From positions 1-41,418 of the forward strand of contig JADLEL010000008.1 of NCBI GenBank assembly GCA_020846145.1: a stretch of 41,418 bases of DNA, given 5' to 3'. Under the pieces are notes generated by a model. That model had not been told where the DNA came from. It saw nothing but the letters and a program-made list of their open reading frames with translations, and made no database searches. The DNA comes from Pirellulales bacterium (GTDB lineage: Bacteria > Planctomycetota > Planctomycetia > Pirellulales > Thermoguttaceae). A program made the position numbers and the translations under genes. Below, one piece after another: positions 23,998-31,916 of this stretch. Within the stretch, counting starts at the first letter, position 1; each line of letters begins with the position of its first letter.

Positions 23998-25026
23998 ATG
24001 CAAACCGAAAAACTCGGAGTGGCGATCGTCGGGGCGGGCTGGGTGGCCCACGCGCACGCCCGAAGCTGGATGAAAAACCCCCACGCGCGCGTCGCCTCCG
24101 TCTGCGACGTCGATCTCGACCGCGCGCGGCGGTTCATCGAGGAATTGCAGATCGATTGCCCCGCGCGGGACCGCTATGAAGACGTGCTCGCCGACAAGGA
24201 AATCGCGGTGGTGGACGTTTGCAGCCCCAGTCATTTGCACGCGCGGCAGGGAATCGCCGCCGCGCAGGCGGGCAAGCATCTGCTCGTGGAAAAGCCGGTC
24301 GCACTAACGGTCGAGGAAAACCGCGCGCTGCGCGATGCCGTCGCGCAAGCGGGCGTGAAGAGTCAGGCCAGTTTCGTGCTCCGCTGGAATCCGGCCATCG
24401 AAACCTTGAAGTCGCTCGTGCTCCGCGGCGCGATCGGCAAACTGTTTTACGTGGAGGTCGATTATTGGCACGGGATCAAACCCACGCACCACGCCTGGAA
24501 CCTCTACAGCCGCCGCGAGACCGCCGGCAGCACCATGCTACTGGCCGGCTGCCACGCGGTCGATGCCGCGCGGTGGCTCTCCGGCGACGAAGTCGTCGAA
24601 GTGACGGCGTACGCCAACAATTTCAAGGGGCTGTTCGAGTACGAGGCCAACGTCGTGGCGATTTTCAAGTTCCAAAGCGGGATCGTCGGCAAGGTGTCGG
24701 CGCTGTTCGATTGCGAAATGCCCTACGCCTTCAACATCGACTTGGCCGGCACCGACGGGACGCTGCGCGACAACCGTATTTGGTCCAAAGGGCTGTTCCC
24801 CGGTCAAAACGATTGGGCGACCTTTCCCTGCATCCTGCCCACCTCAGGCGATGTGAGTCACCATCCGTTCGACGGCGAGATCAACCACTTCGTCGAGTGC
24901 ATTTTGCAGAACCGCGAGTCGCATTGCAACGCGGCCGACTCCTTCCGCACCCACGAACTTTGCATGGCTATCGACCGCTCGATCGCCGCAGGCGGGAAGC
25001 CGGTGCGGCTCCCGTTGAGTTCGTAG
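23998..25026 (+). CDS. Gfo/Idh/MocA-family oxidoreductase, cytoplasmic
   Basis: A 342-residue NAD(P)-dependent oxidoreductase with no signal peptide. The Rossmann motif VAIVGAGWVAHAH is at about residues 8-20, the catalytic-lysine motif EKP is at about residue 99 (LLVEKPVALTVEE), and the C-terminal domain has a conserved GCHAVDAARWLSG helix near 181-193. The substrate is not predictable; sugar or inositol dehydrogenases are the common functions. AAGGAA lies eight bases before the ATG. It is not obviously in an operon: serC ends 142 bases upstream beyond a hairpin, and the next gene, a GntR regulator, has its own promoter. Unlike the other two family members in this window it would act inside the cell. 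Confidence 0.93.
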   Translation: MQTEKLGVAIVGAGWVAHAHARSWMKNPHARVASVCDVDLDRARRFIEELQIDCPARDRYEDVLADKEIAVVDVCSPSHLHARQGIAAAQAGKHLLVEKPVALTVEENRALRDAVAQAGVKSQASFVLRWNPAIETLKSLVLRGAIGKLFYVEVDYWHGIKPTHHAWNLYSRRETAGSTMLLAGCHAVDAARWLSGDEVVEVTAYANNFKGLFEYEANVVAIFKFQSGIVGKVSALFDCEMPYAFNIDLAGTDGTLRDNRIWSKGLFPGQNDWATFPCILPTSGDVSHHPFDGEINHFVECILQNRESHCNAADSFRTHELCMAIDRSIAAGGKPVRLPLSS

Positions 25027-25321
25027 GGGGACAGCGGAAGACCGCCGCCCGGAAACGCCGTCGAACAGTCCCTGCAAGACCTCGTCGTCCGAATCGGCGG
25101 CGTTTGCGGCGAATGAATCGAGCGCCAATTCGCCGCTTTCGATGTTCCCGCCCAGAGGCCATTCAATTGGAAGCTGATGCGGTGTTTGGGGACGTGCCGC
25201 AGCGGCAATCCAATTGCCGCAAAAGCTAGGGATTATCAGGATCCGCGATTATATTTTCGCGTTTATCTACCTGTACAGGGGGTGGAAAAGCTCATTTTTT
25301 CTCGTTAAGAAGAAAAAGGAC
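25027..25321. other. Intergenic region with a possible minus-strand gene remnant
   Basis: No intact gene is seen. On the minus strand from about 25225 to 25027 one frame stays open with codon use like the neighbours (reading for example GNIESGELALDSFAANAADS), but there is no good start codon or ribosome binding site, and it runs into the antisense of the preceding gene. It may be a decayed gene end or chance. The plus-strand part after 25230 is AT-rich and leads into the GntR promoter. Confidence 0.35.
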
Positions 25322-25350
25322 TTGACCACTTGGCATACACGACCGATAAT
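25322..25350 (+). promoter_or_regulatory. Predicted sigma70 promoter of the GntR-methylaspartate cluster
   Basis: TTGACC (25322-25327), a 17-base spacer and GATAAT (25345-25350) give a strong promoter with a start near 25357, ahead of the regulator gene and the operator palindrome. Confidence 0.65.
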
Positions 25351-25366
25351 TGGACTATACCGCTAT

Positions 25367-25384
25367 TTATGGCACATGCCATAA
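25367..25384. promoter_or_regulatory. Candidate GntR operator palindrome
   Basis: TTATGGCACATGCCATAA consists of eight-base perfect arms around a CA centre. It lies about 10-27 bases downstream of the predicted transcription start and 36 bases before the regulator ATG, a position suited to repression of its own transcript. Flanking GGACTAT (25352, 25427 region TGGACTATGCCA) partly repeats half-site sequence. Confidence 0.65.
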
Positions 25385-25420
25385 GAGTGATATGGCTCAA
25401 TTCTGCGGGATTAGTGGACT

Positions 25421-26410
25421 ATGCCAATGGACTTTACAATTGATCGCGATAGCGACATCCCCGTTTATCGGCAGATCATCGAAAAGATCACCTCTTTAGT
25501 AGCTTCTGGGGGGATGAAGCCGGGAGATAAACTTCCTCCGGAGCGAGAATTGGCTCTTCGGCTAGGCATTGCCCGTGGAACCATCACCAAAGCCTACGAG
25601 GAACTAGTGCGCAGCGGCATTCTCGAAGCCGCCCAGGGGCGCGGCAGCTTCGTTTCCTCGCGTCAGGACGTTTTTCCCCGCGGCCGAAAGGAAAAGGCCG
25701 TCGAACTCATCAATTCCTTGGTCAATGAACTCGATGCCCTGCGTTTTTCTTTCCGTGAAATCAAGAGCATCGTCGATCTGGTGCTGCTGGAGCGCGAGGA
25801 GCGAACCGAGCACTTCCACGCGGCGGCCGTCGATTGCAGTCCCGAGGCCCTCAAAATGTTTTGCCGCCAACTCGGATTTCTTTCGCGGATTCGCATCCAT
25901 ACGTTTTTGCTCGACGATCTCGCGCAGGCACCGGACGCGGAAAAAAGACTGGCCGAGTTCGACCTCCTCTTGACCACGACCACGCATCACAGCGAAGTGC
26001 TCGGACTGGCGCAGGGGCTGAAGGACCGCATCGTGCAAATGGCGTTTTCTCCCAGCGCGGAGACCATCATCAGCCTGGCGGGGCTGAAGCCTTCGCAAAC
26101 GTTGGGCATCGTGGTCGAAAGCCCGCAATTTCTCGATATCATCCGCACCAAGCTGGACGACCTTTGCTTGACCAACCGTGCGGACCAACAGTTTATTCCC
26201 TGCGACGGCGAACAACTCGACCGCTTCGTTGCGGATAAGGACGTGCTGATCGTGCCGCCGGCCTTCCAGTCGGCATTGGACCGCGAAACGGCGGCGGCGG
26301 TCGCCTCGTTCACTGAGGGGGGCGGAAAAATCATCCCCTTCGATTACCAGATCGAACGCGGTTCGCTGGTTTATCTCGAAGAACGCATCAAACTATTATT
26401 GGAACGATGA
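25421..26410 (+). CDS. GntR-family transcriptional regulator
   Basis: A 329-residue regulator. Residues 1-77 are a GntR winged helix: IPVYRQIIEKITSLVASG, then PGDKLPPERELALRLGIARG and TITKAYEELVRSGILEAAQGRGSFV (shown in overlapping parts of the domain). Residues 90-130 form a helical connector with many charged residues, and residues from about 140 look like an alpha/beta ligand-sensing domain (periplasmic-binding-protein-like), not the usual FadR, HutC or MocR effector domain. Two ATGs (25421, 25427) are possible starts. A strong promoter and palindrome lie directly upstream, so autoregulation is likely. It precedes the glutamate mutase and methylaspartate genes and probably controls them in response to glutamate or a pathway intermediate; the ligand is inferred from context only. 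Confidence 0.88.
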   Translation: MPMDFTIDRDSDIPVYRQIIEKITSLVASGGMKPGDKLPPERELALRLGIARGTITKAYEELVRSGILEAAQGRGSFVSSRQDVFPRGRKEKAVELINSLVNELDALRFSFREIKSIVDLVLLEREERTEHFHAAAVDCSPEALKMFCRQLGFLSRIRIHTFLLDDLAQAPDAEKRLAEFDLLLTTTTHHSEVLGLAQGLKDRIVQMAFSPSAETIISLAGLKPSQTLGIVVESPQFLDIIRTKLDDLCLTNRADQQFIPCDGEQLDRFVADKDVLIVPPAFQSALDRETAAAVASFTEGGGKIIPFDYQIERGSLVYLEERIKLLLER

Positions 26411-26414
26411 ACAT

Positions 26415-26512
26415 TGTTGGGATGGCAGTTGCACTGCCATCCCTTGACGGCAAGTATTCCAGGGGTGGCAGTACAACTGCCACCCCAACAAATTAAGACT
26501 GCCATCCCAACG
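26415..26512. repeat. Pair of related hairpins between regulator and glmS
   Basis: GGGATGGCAGT-N3-ACTGCCATCCC (26419-26443) and GGGGTGGCAGT-N3-ACTGCCACCCC (26462-26486) are variants of one palindrome, followed by a further half-unit at 26498-26511. The sequence may limit read-through from the regulator into the enzyme genes, or be a REP-like repeat. Confidence 0.85.
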
Positions 26513-26531
26513 AACTTGATTTGTTGAAACG

Positions 26532-26999
26532 ATGAAAGACACCACGATCATCCTCGGCGTTATCGGCAGCGATTGCCATTCGGTCGGCAACAGCATTCTG
26601 GACGCCTTTTTGACCGAAAGGGGCTTTCGCGTCGTCAACCTCGGCGTGATGGTGAGCCAGGAGGAATTCATCACCGCGGCCATCGAGCACGATGCCGCGG
26701 CGATACTGGTCTCCTCGCTCTACGGCCACGCCGAGCTCGACTGCGTGGGCTTTCGCGAGCGCTGCGTCGAGCGCGGATTGGAGCAGATCCTGCTGTACAT
26801 CGGCGGCAATCTCGTGGTGGGAAAACCGTCGCGCGAAGCCATCGAGCAAACGTTCGTAAAGTTGGGTTTCGACCGCATTTTTCTGGCCGGCGACGACCTT
26901 GAAACCGCCGCAAAGCGCCTCCAGGCCGACATCGAACGGCAAAAACAAAGCCTTACCTCCACGGAAACGCAGATATCGAATTGCGGAATCGTAAAGTAG
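26532..26999 (+). CDS. glmS: Glutamate mutase (methylaspartate mutase) subunit S
   Basis: A 155-residue B12-binding subunit of glutamate mutase, which interconverts L-glutamate and (2S,3S)-3-methylaspartate with adenosylcobalamin. The cobalamin motif DxHxxG is at Asp14-His16-Gly19 (GSDCHSVGN), in the same positions as in the clostridial protein, so His16 is the predicted lower cobalt ligand. SSLYGHAELDC and IGGNLVVGK complete the family signature. It is somewhat longer than the clostridial subunit (about 137), with a charged C-terminal tail (KRLQADIERQKQSL). There is no clear ribosome binding site. It is followed by glmE after 54 bases; the usual intervening glmL is missing. The symbol here means the mutase subunit, not glucosamine-6-phosphate synthase. 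Confidence 0.95.
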   Translation: MKDTTIILGVIGSDCHSVGNSILDAFLTERGFRVVNLGVMVSQEEFITAAIEHDAAAILVSSLYGHAELDCVGFRERCVERGLEQILLYIGGNLVVGKPSREAIEQTFVKLGFDRIFLAGDDLETAAKRLQADIERQKQSLTSTETQISNCGIVK

Positions 27000-27053
27000 C
27001 GTGCGTGCAAGTGCGCACCCTACCATTTTCCAACCGACTGAAACCTACACGGC

Positions 27054-28499
27054 ATGAAAACGAAAAAAAATTCCCTCGACGATTTCAACAAAATTCGCCG
27101 GCAGGTGCTGCAATCCTGGCCCACCGGCGCGGATGTCCATCTGGACGAAGCGATCGCCTATCAGCAGGCGATTCCCGATTCCAAGCGGTTCGCCAAGGCA
27201 ATGGCCGAGGCGAAAGCGCGGAATACGCTGCTTACCCAGCCCCGGGCGGGCGTCGCGCTGGTCGAGGAGCACATCCGCTTGCTCAAGTATCTCGAAACCG
27301 AAGGCGGCGCCGATTTGCTGCCCACCACCATCGACGCCTACACCCGGCAAAATCGCTATCGGGAAGCCGCCAAGGGAATCGAAAAATCGACCGCTTCCGG
27401 CGTCTCGATGCTCAACGGATTCCCGGCCGTCAATCACGGGGTCGAGCAATGCCGTCGCGTAACGGAGAGCCTTTCGCGCCCCGTTCAAGTCCGCCACGGC
27501 ACCCCGGACGCCCGCCTGCTGGCCGAAATCACCTTGGCGGGCGGATTCACGAGCTTTGAAGGGGGCGGCATCTCCTACAATATCCCTTACGTGAAAAACG
27601 TTCCGCTCCGCAAAACCCTCACCGATTGGCAATACGTCGATCGGCTCTGCGGATATTACGAGGAACACGGCGTGGCGATCAACCGCGAACCGTTCGGCCC
27701 GTTGACCGGTACGCTCGTTCCGCCGTGCATCAGCCACGCCGTGGGCATCATTGAGGGATTCTTGGCCTTGGAGCAAGGGGTAAAATCGCTCTCGCTCGGC
27801 CACGGCCAGGGGGGAAACCTCGTCCAAGATGTCGCAGCCGTGATGAGCTTGAAGTCGCTGGCCGACCGGTTTTTCCGCGAGGCCGGCTTTGCGGATTTTG
27901 AATTGACCACCGTCTTCCACCAGTGGATGGGCGGTTTTCCCGTCGATGAGTCGCGAGCCTTCGGCGTCATCGGCTGGGGCACCGTTGTCGCCTGTTTGGC
28001 CGGGGCCGACAAGATCATCGTGAAGACCCCGCACGAAGCGATGGGCGTTCCCACCAAGGAGGCCAACGCCCAGGGCCTCAAGGCCACGAAACAGATCATC
28101 AACATGTTCGGCGAGCAGCGAAACCTCGATATCGCCGCCGTCGAACGCGAGAAATCGGTAATCGAACGCGAAGTCAATTGTATCCTCAAGAAAGTCATCG
28201 AACTGGGACGCGGCGATATCAAGGAAGGCACGATCGCCGCCTTCGAGGCCGGTGTCCTCGACGTTGCCTTCGCCCCCTCGACCCAATGCCGCGGAAAAAT
28301 CCTGCCCATGCGCGATAACGAAGGATACATCCGGCTCTATAACCATGCGGGAATACCGCTCGACGACGACCTCGTCGCCTACCACCGCGAACGCCTCGAA
28401 CAACGCGCGAAACACGAAAAACGCAATATCTGCTTTCAGATGATCACCGACGATATTTACGCCATTTCCAAAGGACAACTCGTGGGAAGGCCGCGTTGA
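27054..28499 (+). CDS. glmE: Glutamate mutase (methylaspartate mutase) subunit E
   Basis: The 481-residue catalytic TIM-barrel subunit of glutamate mutase; the clostridial homologue is about 483 residues. Family-like segments include RQVLQSWPTGADVHLDEA at the N terminus, LLTQPRAGVALVEEHI, the glycine-rich GGFTSFEGGGISYNIPYVKN and the FHQWMGGFPVDESRAFGVI region near the active site, and KTPHEAMGVPTKEANAQGLK. It pairs with GlmS to bind adenosylcobalamin at the subunit interface. No ribosome binding site is visible before the ATG, a feature shared by several genes of the cluster. It starts the methylaspartate route by making 3-methylaspartate for the ammonia-lyase encoded downstream. Confidence 0.96.
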   Translation: MKTKKNSLDDFNKIRRQVLQSWPTGADVHLDEAIAYQQAIPDSKRFAKAMAEAKARNTLLTQPRAGVALVEEHIRLLKYLETEGGADLLPTTIDAYTRQNRYREAAKGIEKSTASGVSMLNGFPAVNHGVEQCRRVTESLSRPVQVRHGTPDARLLAEITLAGGFTSFEGGGISYNIPYVKNVPLRKTLTDWQYVDRLCGYYEEHGVAINREPFGPLTGTLVPPCISHAVGIIEGFLALEQGVKSLSLGHGQGGNLVQDVAAVMSLKSLADRFFREAGFADFELTTVFHQWMGGFPVDESRAFGVIGWGTVVACLAGADKIIVKTPHEAMGVPTKEANAQGLKATKQIINMFGEQRNLDIAAVEREKSVIEREVNCILKKVIELGRGDIKEGTIAAFEAGVLDVAFAPSTQCRGKILPMRDNEGYIRLYNHAGIPLDDDLVAYHRERLEQRAKHEKRNICFQMITDDIYAISKGQLVGRPR

Positions 28500-28560
28500 G
28501 AAGGGGGAAGGCGGAGGGATCAGCCGCTCGCGGCTTCGCAAAGAACCGCCATTTACTCCT

Positions 28561-28700
28561 CGTTCCCACGCTCCGCGTGGGAACGTAATTCCGCTTGTGC
28601 TTCCGCGTCGCCGATGTGCTAACCGACGTTGAATTATTCACCATTTCCATGGGGCGCAGGAGCGTCCGGCAATTGCGTTCCCACGCAGAGCATGGGAACG
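28561..28700. repeat. Paired palindromes flanking a short spacer (MITE-like)
   Basis: A perfect hairpin with 11-base arms (CGTTCCCACGC, 28561-28585) and a near copy with one mismatch (28676-28700) bound 90 bases of non-coding sequence between glmE and the ammonia-lyase gene. The unit resembles the palindrome GTTCCCAGGC-N4-GCCTGGGAAC at 41378-41401. The preceding 28501-28518 is a GA-rich microrepeat following the glmE stop. Confidence 0.85.
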
Positions 28701-28711
28701 AAAAGTTTACC

Positions 28712-29962
28712 ATGAAAATCCAAAGAGCCATCTTCGCTAAGGGCGCCTCGGCGTTCTTCTTCGACGACCAGCGGGCAATCCGCAAAGGAGCGGCCCACGA
28801 CGGCTTTTTCTACGAGGGAAAATGCGTTACTCCGGGCTTTACGCGCATCCGCATGGCCGGCGAGAGCATTTCCGTGATGCTGCTGCTGGACGACGGCCAG
28901 ATCGCCGTGGGCGATTGCGCCGCGATCCAGTATTCGGGTGCGGGCGGGCGCGATCCGCTGTTCTTGGCCGACGATTACCTTCCTTTTTTGGAAAAGCATC
29001 TCCGCCCGGCCTTGGAAGGACGGGAAATCGAGAGCTTCCGTTCGATGGCCGCCGCGCTTTGCGGCGGTGAAATCGACGGCCGCCACATGCACACCGCCTT
29101 GCGCTACGGTGTTTCGCAAGCGTTGCTGGATGCCCGGGCCAAAGCTCTGCACAAATTGCGCTGCGAAGTGATCTGCGAGGAATACGGATTGCCGATCAAT
29201 CCCGAGCCGGTGCCGATTTTCGGCCAAAGCGGCGACAATCGCTACGAAAACGCCGATAAGATGATCCTCAAGCGGGTCGATGTCCTCCCGCACGGTTTGA
29301 TCAACAACATTGAAGAGAAGCTCGGCCGCGACGGCGGCAAGCTCAAGGAGTACATCCACTGGTTAAAACATCGCATCGATCGGTATAAACCTTGCGACGA
29401 TTATAATCCCGTGTTGCATATCGATGTATATGGGACCATCGGAATGATATTTGATAACAACCCATTAAAAGTTGCAAAGTACATTGATGATTTACAATCC
29501 GAAGCCTGCAAATATAAACTCTATATCGAAGGGCCGGTCGATATGGAGGGCAAACCGCGGCAGTTGGAGGTCTTCGGCAAAATCAAGGCGGAATTGCGCC
29601 GCCTCGGCTCGCCGGTGAAGATCGTCGCCGACGAATGGTGCAACACGGTCGAGGACGTGCGCGATTTCATCGCCGCCGACGCCTGCCACATGGTGCAAAT
29701 CAAAACCCCGGTCCTCGGCGGCGTCCAGGAAACGATCGAAAGCGTGCTGTATTGCAGGGCCGCCGGCATGGAAGCCTATCAAGGCGGAAGCTGCAACGAG
29801 ACCGACGTTTCCGCCCAATGCTGCGTCCACCTGGCCATGGCTACGCATCCCCAGCAGATGCTGGCCAAGCCCGGCATGGGCTTCGACGAAGGCTTCGCCA
29901 CCGTAAAAAACGAAATGCAGCGAATACGTGAAGTGCTGAAGGGATTAGGGATTAGAGATTAG
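28712..29962 (+). CDS. mal: Methylaspartate ammonia-lyase
   Basis: A 416-residue enolase-superfamily enzyme that removes ammonia from 3-methylaspartate to give mesaconate. Residue numbering agrees with the clostridial enzyme: catalytic His194 (LPHGLIN) and Lys331 (QIKTPVLGG), Gln329, and magnesium ligands Asp238 (HIDVY), Glu273 (YIEGP) and Asp307 (VADEW). Thus the active site appears complete. The ATG at 28712 is selected because the N terminus MKIQRAIFAKGASAFFFDDQ matches the family; the frame upstream runs through the palindromic repeat. The last residues (GLGIRD) are encoded by the start of a GATTAGA microsatellite. It lies between glmE and the AtuA-family gene. Confidence 0.97.
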   Translation: MKIQRAIFAKGASAFFFDDQRAIRKGAAHDGFFYEGKCVTPGFTRIRMAGESISVMLLLDDGQIAVGDCAAIQYSGAGGRDPLFLADDYLPFLEKHLRPALEGREIESFRSMAAALCGGEIDGRHMHTALRYGVSQALLDARAKALHKLRCEVICEEYGLPINPEPVPIFGQSGDNRYENADKMILKRVDVLPHGLINNIEEKLGRDGGKLKEYIHWLKHRIDRYKPCDDYNPVLHIDVYGTIGMIFDNNPLKVAKYIDDLQSEACKYKLYIEGPVDMEGKPRQLEVFGKIKAELRRLGSPVKIVADEWCNTVEDVRDFIAADACHMVQIKTPVLGGVQETIESVLYCRAAGMEAYQGGSCNETDVSAQCCVHLAMATHPQQMLAKPGMGFDEGFATVKNEMQRIREVLKGLGIRD

Positions 29963-30012
29963 AGATCAGAGATCGGGGATTAGAGATTAGAGATTAGAGA
30001 TTTGAGATTAGA
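29943..30012. repeat. GATTAGA microsatellite
   Basis: About eight tandem units of GATTAGAG and close variants (GATCAGAG, GATCGGG, GATTTGAG) begin inside the last codons of the ammonia-lyase gene and continue into the gap. The unit length and AT content differ from the surrounding GC-rich coding sequence. Confidence 0.9.
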
Positions 30013-30091
30013 ATCCACCTTCCGCCTTCCATTTTCCGCCTTCCGCCTTCCGCCTTCATCATTCATCATTCATCACTCATCACTCGCCCCC
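30013..30091. repeat. CTTCCGC and CATCATT microrepeats before the AtuA-family gene
   Basis: Units of CCTTCCGC (30016-30054) are followed by five to six units of CATTCATCA/CATCACT (30055-30083), ending eight bases before the ATG. There is no ribosome binding site in it, so translation of the next gene probably starts without Shine-Dalgarno pairing. Confidence 0.85.
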
Positions 30092-31468
30092 ATGCCGAAC
30101 GCCGAATTCCGCGTCCTCTCTCCGACCGCGATCCTGGGCTACGGTTTCCCCGAAGAGTCCTTCATGGCGGGCGTCGCGCGGAGACCGCACTTGATCGCCT
30201 GCGACGCCGGCTCGACCGATCCGGGACCGTATTATCTCGGCAGCGGCAAGTCCTTCACCAATCGGGCCTTCGTCAAGCGGGATTTACGCTACATGCTTGT
30301 CGAGGGCTTGAAGCTCGGCGTACCAGTGGTCGTCGGCTCGGCGGGCGGATCGGGCGCCGCGCCCCATTTGGCCTGGTGTCGCGGCATCCTCGAAGAAATC
30401 GCCCGCGAGGAAGAATTATCGTTCCGTCTCGGCGCAATTGCGGCTGACATCGATAAGGCGGCGGCGAAGGCCGCCCTCCGCGTCGGAAAGATTCGGCCCA
30501 TGCCCTTCGCGCCCGAACTGACAGAGGAAGCCATCGACGCCTCCTGTCACCTCGTGGCGCAAATGGGCGGCGAGCCGCTGGTGAAAGCTTTCCAAGCCGG
30601 CTGCAACGTGATATTGGCGGGCCGGTGTTACGATCCCGCGAACTTCGCCGCTTTGCCGATCGCGCTGGGATACGATCCGGGATTGGCCATCCATTTGGGA
30701 AAAATTCTCGAATGCGGGGCGATCGCTGCCTCGCCCGGCAGTGGGGCCGACTGCGCTTTCGGCACGCTCACCGGCGAGAGTTTCATTCTGGAAGCATTAT
30801 CGCCCGCCCGGAATTTTACCCGCGAATCGGCGGCCGCGCACACGCTTTACGAAAAGTCCGATCCCTACCGTCTGCCCGGCCCCGGCGGCGTACTGCATTT
30901 GGAAAATTGCAGCTTCGCTGAACTTGGCGACGGCCGCGTCGAAGTCCGCGGCAGCCGGCACGAGAACACGTCGCCTTACCGCGTGAAGTTGGAAGGGGCT
31001 AGGAAGGCCGGTTTCCGCGCGGTGAGCATCGCCGGCAGCCGCGATCCGATCTTCATCGCCAAGATCGACGAAATCCTGCATGCGGTCCGCGCGCAAGTAA
31101 GCACGATGATGCAAAATACCGTTCCCGGCTCGATCATTTTCCACGTCTATGGCAAAGACGCCGTGATGGGGCCGACCGAGCCGGAAAAAGTGAACCATTC
31201 GCACGAGATCGGCATCGTCATCGAGGCCGTGGCCCCCACGCCGGAAGCCGCCGATACCCTGCTAAGCGTTACGCGCTCCACGCTCTTACACTACGGCTAC
31301 CCCGGCCGCATCTCGACGGCGGGCAATTTGGCCTTCCCGTTTTCGCCGTCCGATATCGCGGTGGGCGACGTATACGAGTTTTCGGTCTATCACCTCATGG
31401 AAATCGAACGCCCCGACGATTTCCCCTTGCAAATCGTGAATTTCAAACGCGGAAGGATCGAATCGTGA
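30092..31468 (+). CDS. AtuA-family (DUF1446) protein of the methylaspartate cluster
   Basis: A 458-residue protein of the family named after AtuA, a protein of acyclic terpene use in Pseudomonas whose biochemical role is not well defined. Recognisable parts are the N-terminal LIACDAGSTDPGPYYLGSG, the glycine-rich VVVGSAGGSGAAPHLAW, and PGPGGVLHLENCSFAELGDG. The ATG at 30092 is preferred; an earlier frame is encoded by microrepeats. The next gene, DUF4387, is about 100 residues, the size of the C-terminal domain that longer AtuA proteins carry, so the two may be a split form of one enzyme. Its place between the ammonia-lyase and fumarase-type genes suggests action on mesaconate, citramalate or their CoA derivatives; this is inference. 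Confidence 0.85.
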   Translation: MPNAEFRVLSPTAILGYGFPEESFMAGVARRPHLIACDAGSTDPGPYYLGSGKSFTNRAFVKRDLRYMLVEGLKLGVPVVVGSAGGSGAAPHLAWCRGILEEIAREEELSFRLGAIAADIDKAAAKAALRVGKIRPMPFAPELTEEAIDASCHLVAQMGGEPLVKAFQAGCNVILAGRCYDPANFAALPIALGYDPGLAIHLGKILECGAIAASPGSGADCAFGTLTGESFILEALSPARNFTRESAAAHTLYEKSDPYRLPGPGGVLHLENCSFAELGDGRVEVRGSRHENTSPYRVKLEGARKAGFRAVSIAGSRDPIFIAKIDEILHAVRAQVSTMMQNTVPGSIIFHVYGKDAVMGPTEPEKVNHSHEIGIVIEAVAPTPEAADTLLSVTRSTLLHYGYPGRISTAGNLAFPFSPSDIAVGDVYEFSVYHLMEIERPDDFPLQIVNFKRGRIES

Positions 31469-31482
31469 AGAAATCAGTAGAT

Positions 31483-31560
31483 GTAGGTTATGCTTTAGCA
31501 TAACTTTCATCCACTTTTTGTTATGCTAAAGCATAACCTACCTAGCTCCGGGCTAAACGA
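31483..31560. repeat. Perfect 22-base inverted repeat and solo repeat end
   Basis: Arms at 31483-31504 and 31520-31541 are perfectly complementary, and each is itself nearly palindromic (TTATGC-TTTA-GCATAA). It is followed by GCTCCGGGCTAAACGA (31545-31560), the same outer end as in the inverted repeat at 23892-23975. Confidence 0.88.
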
Positions 31561-31583
31561 AAACTTTGTCGGAGGCTCGAATC

Positions 31584-31904
31584 ATGAAAAAAAACATCCA
31601 AGAAGCGGCCCGGATCATCCGCTCGAAAAACTCCGGTCCCTACGAACTGACGCTCGATATCATGTTCAAAAATCGCCGCTATTTCGACCTCTTCCGCGCG
31701 GAAAATATCATCAATCCCGAATTGATCTGCCGGCTCTATCGCATCCCGCAATCGGATATTCTAGGCATCCTCTATTTCGAGCCGGCCCAAGCCGTTAAAA
31801 TAACCATGAAGCGCCGCATCCCCTCCGGCGCGCTCGGCGATGGCGATATTTACGGCGCGCAGCAACATGCGCCGCTGTTGGAGATCGAATTCGAGGAAAA
31901 CTGA
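31584..31904 (+). CDS. DUF4387 protein
   Basis: A 106-residue soluble protein of family DUF4387, with the signature KNSGPYELTLDIMFKNRRYF (about 16-35) and a C-terminal MKRRIPSGALGDGDIYGAQQ followed by an acidic end. GGAGG lies eight bases before the ATG at 31584; an alternative TTG six codons earlier would place that site inside the gene. DUF4387 genes commonly follow AtuA-family genes, as here. It may be the small subunit of an AtuA-type complex. The next gene starts 13 bases downstream. Function is unknown. Confidence 0.85.
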   Translation: MKKNIQEAARIIRSKNSGPYELTLDIMFKNRRYFDLFRAENIINPELICRLYRIPQSDILGILYFEPAQAVKITMKRRIPSGALGDGDIYGAQQHAPLLEIEFEEN

Positions 31905-31916
31905 CGGAGTTGCAGC

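Noticed and set aside
27045..28541. 498-codon minus-strand frame
   Set aside because: It is antisense to glmE, which matches its family over the full length.
29943..30091. CRISPR array
   Set aside because: The units are seven to nine bases in direct tandem without spacers, so they are microsatellites. No cas gene is present in the window.
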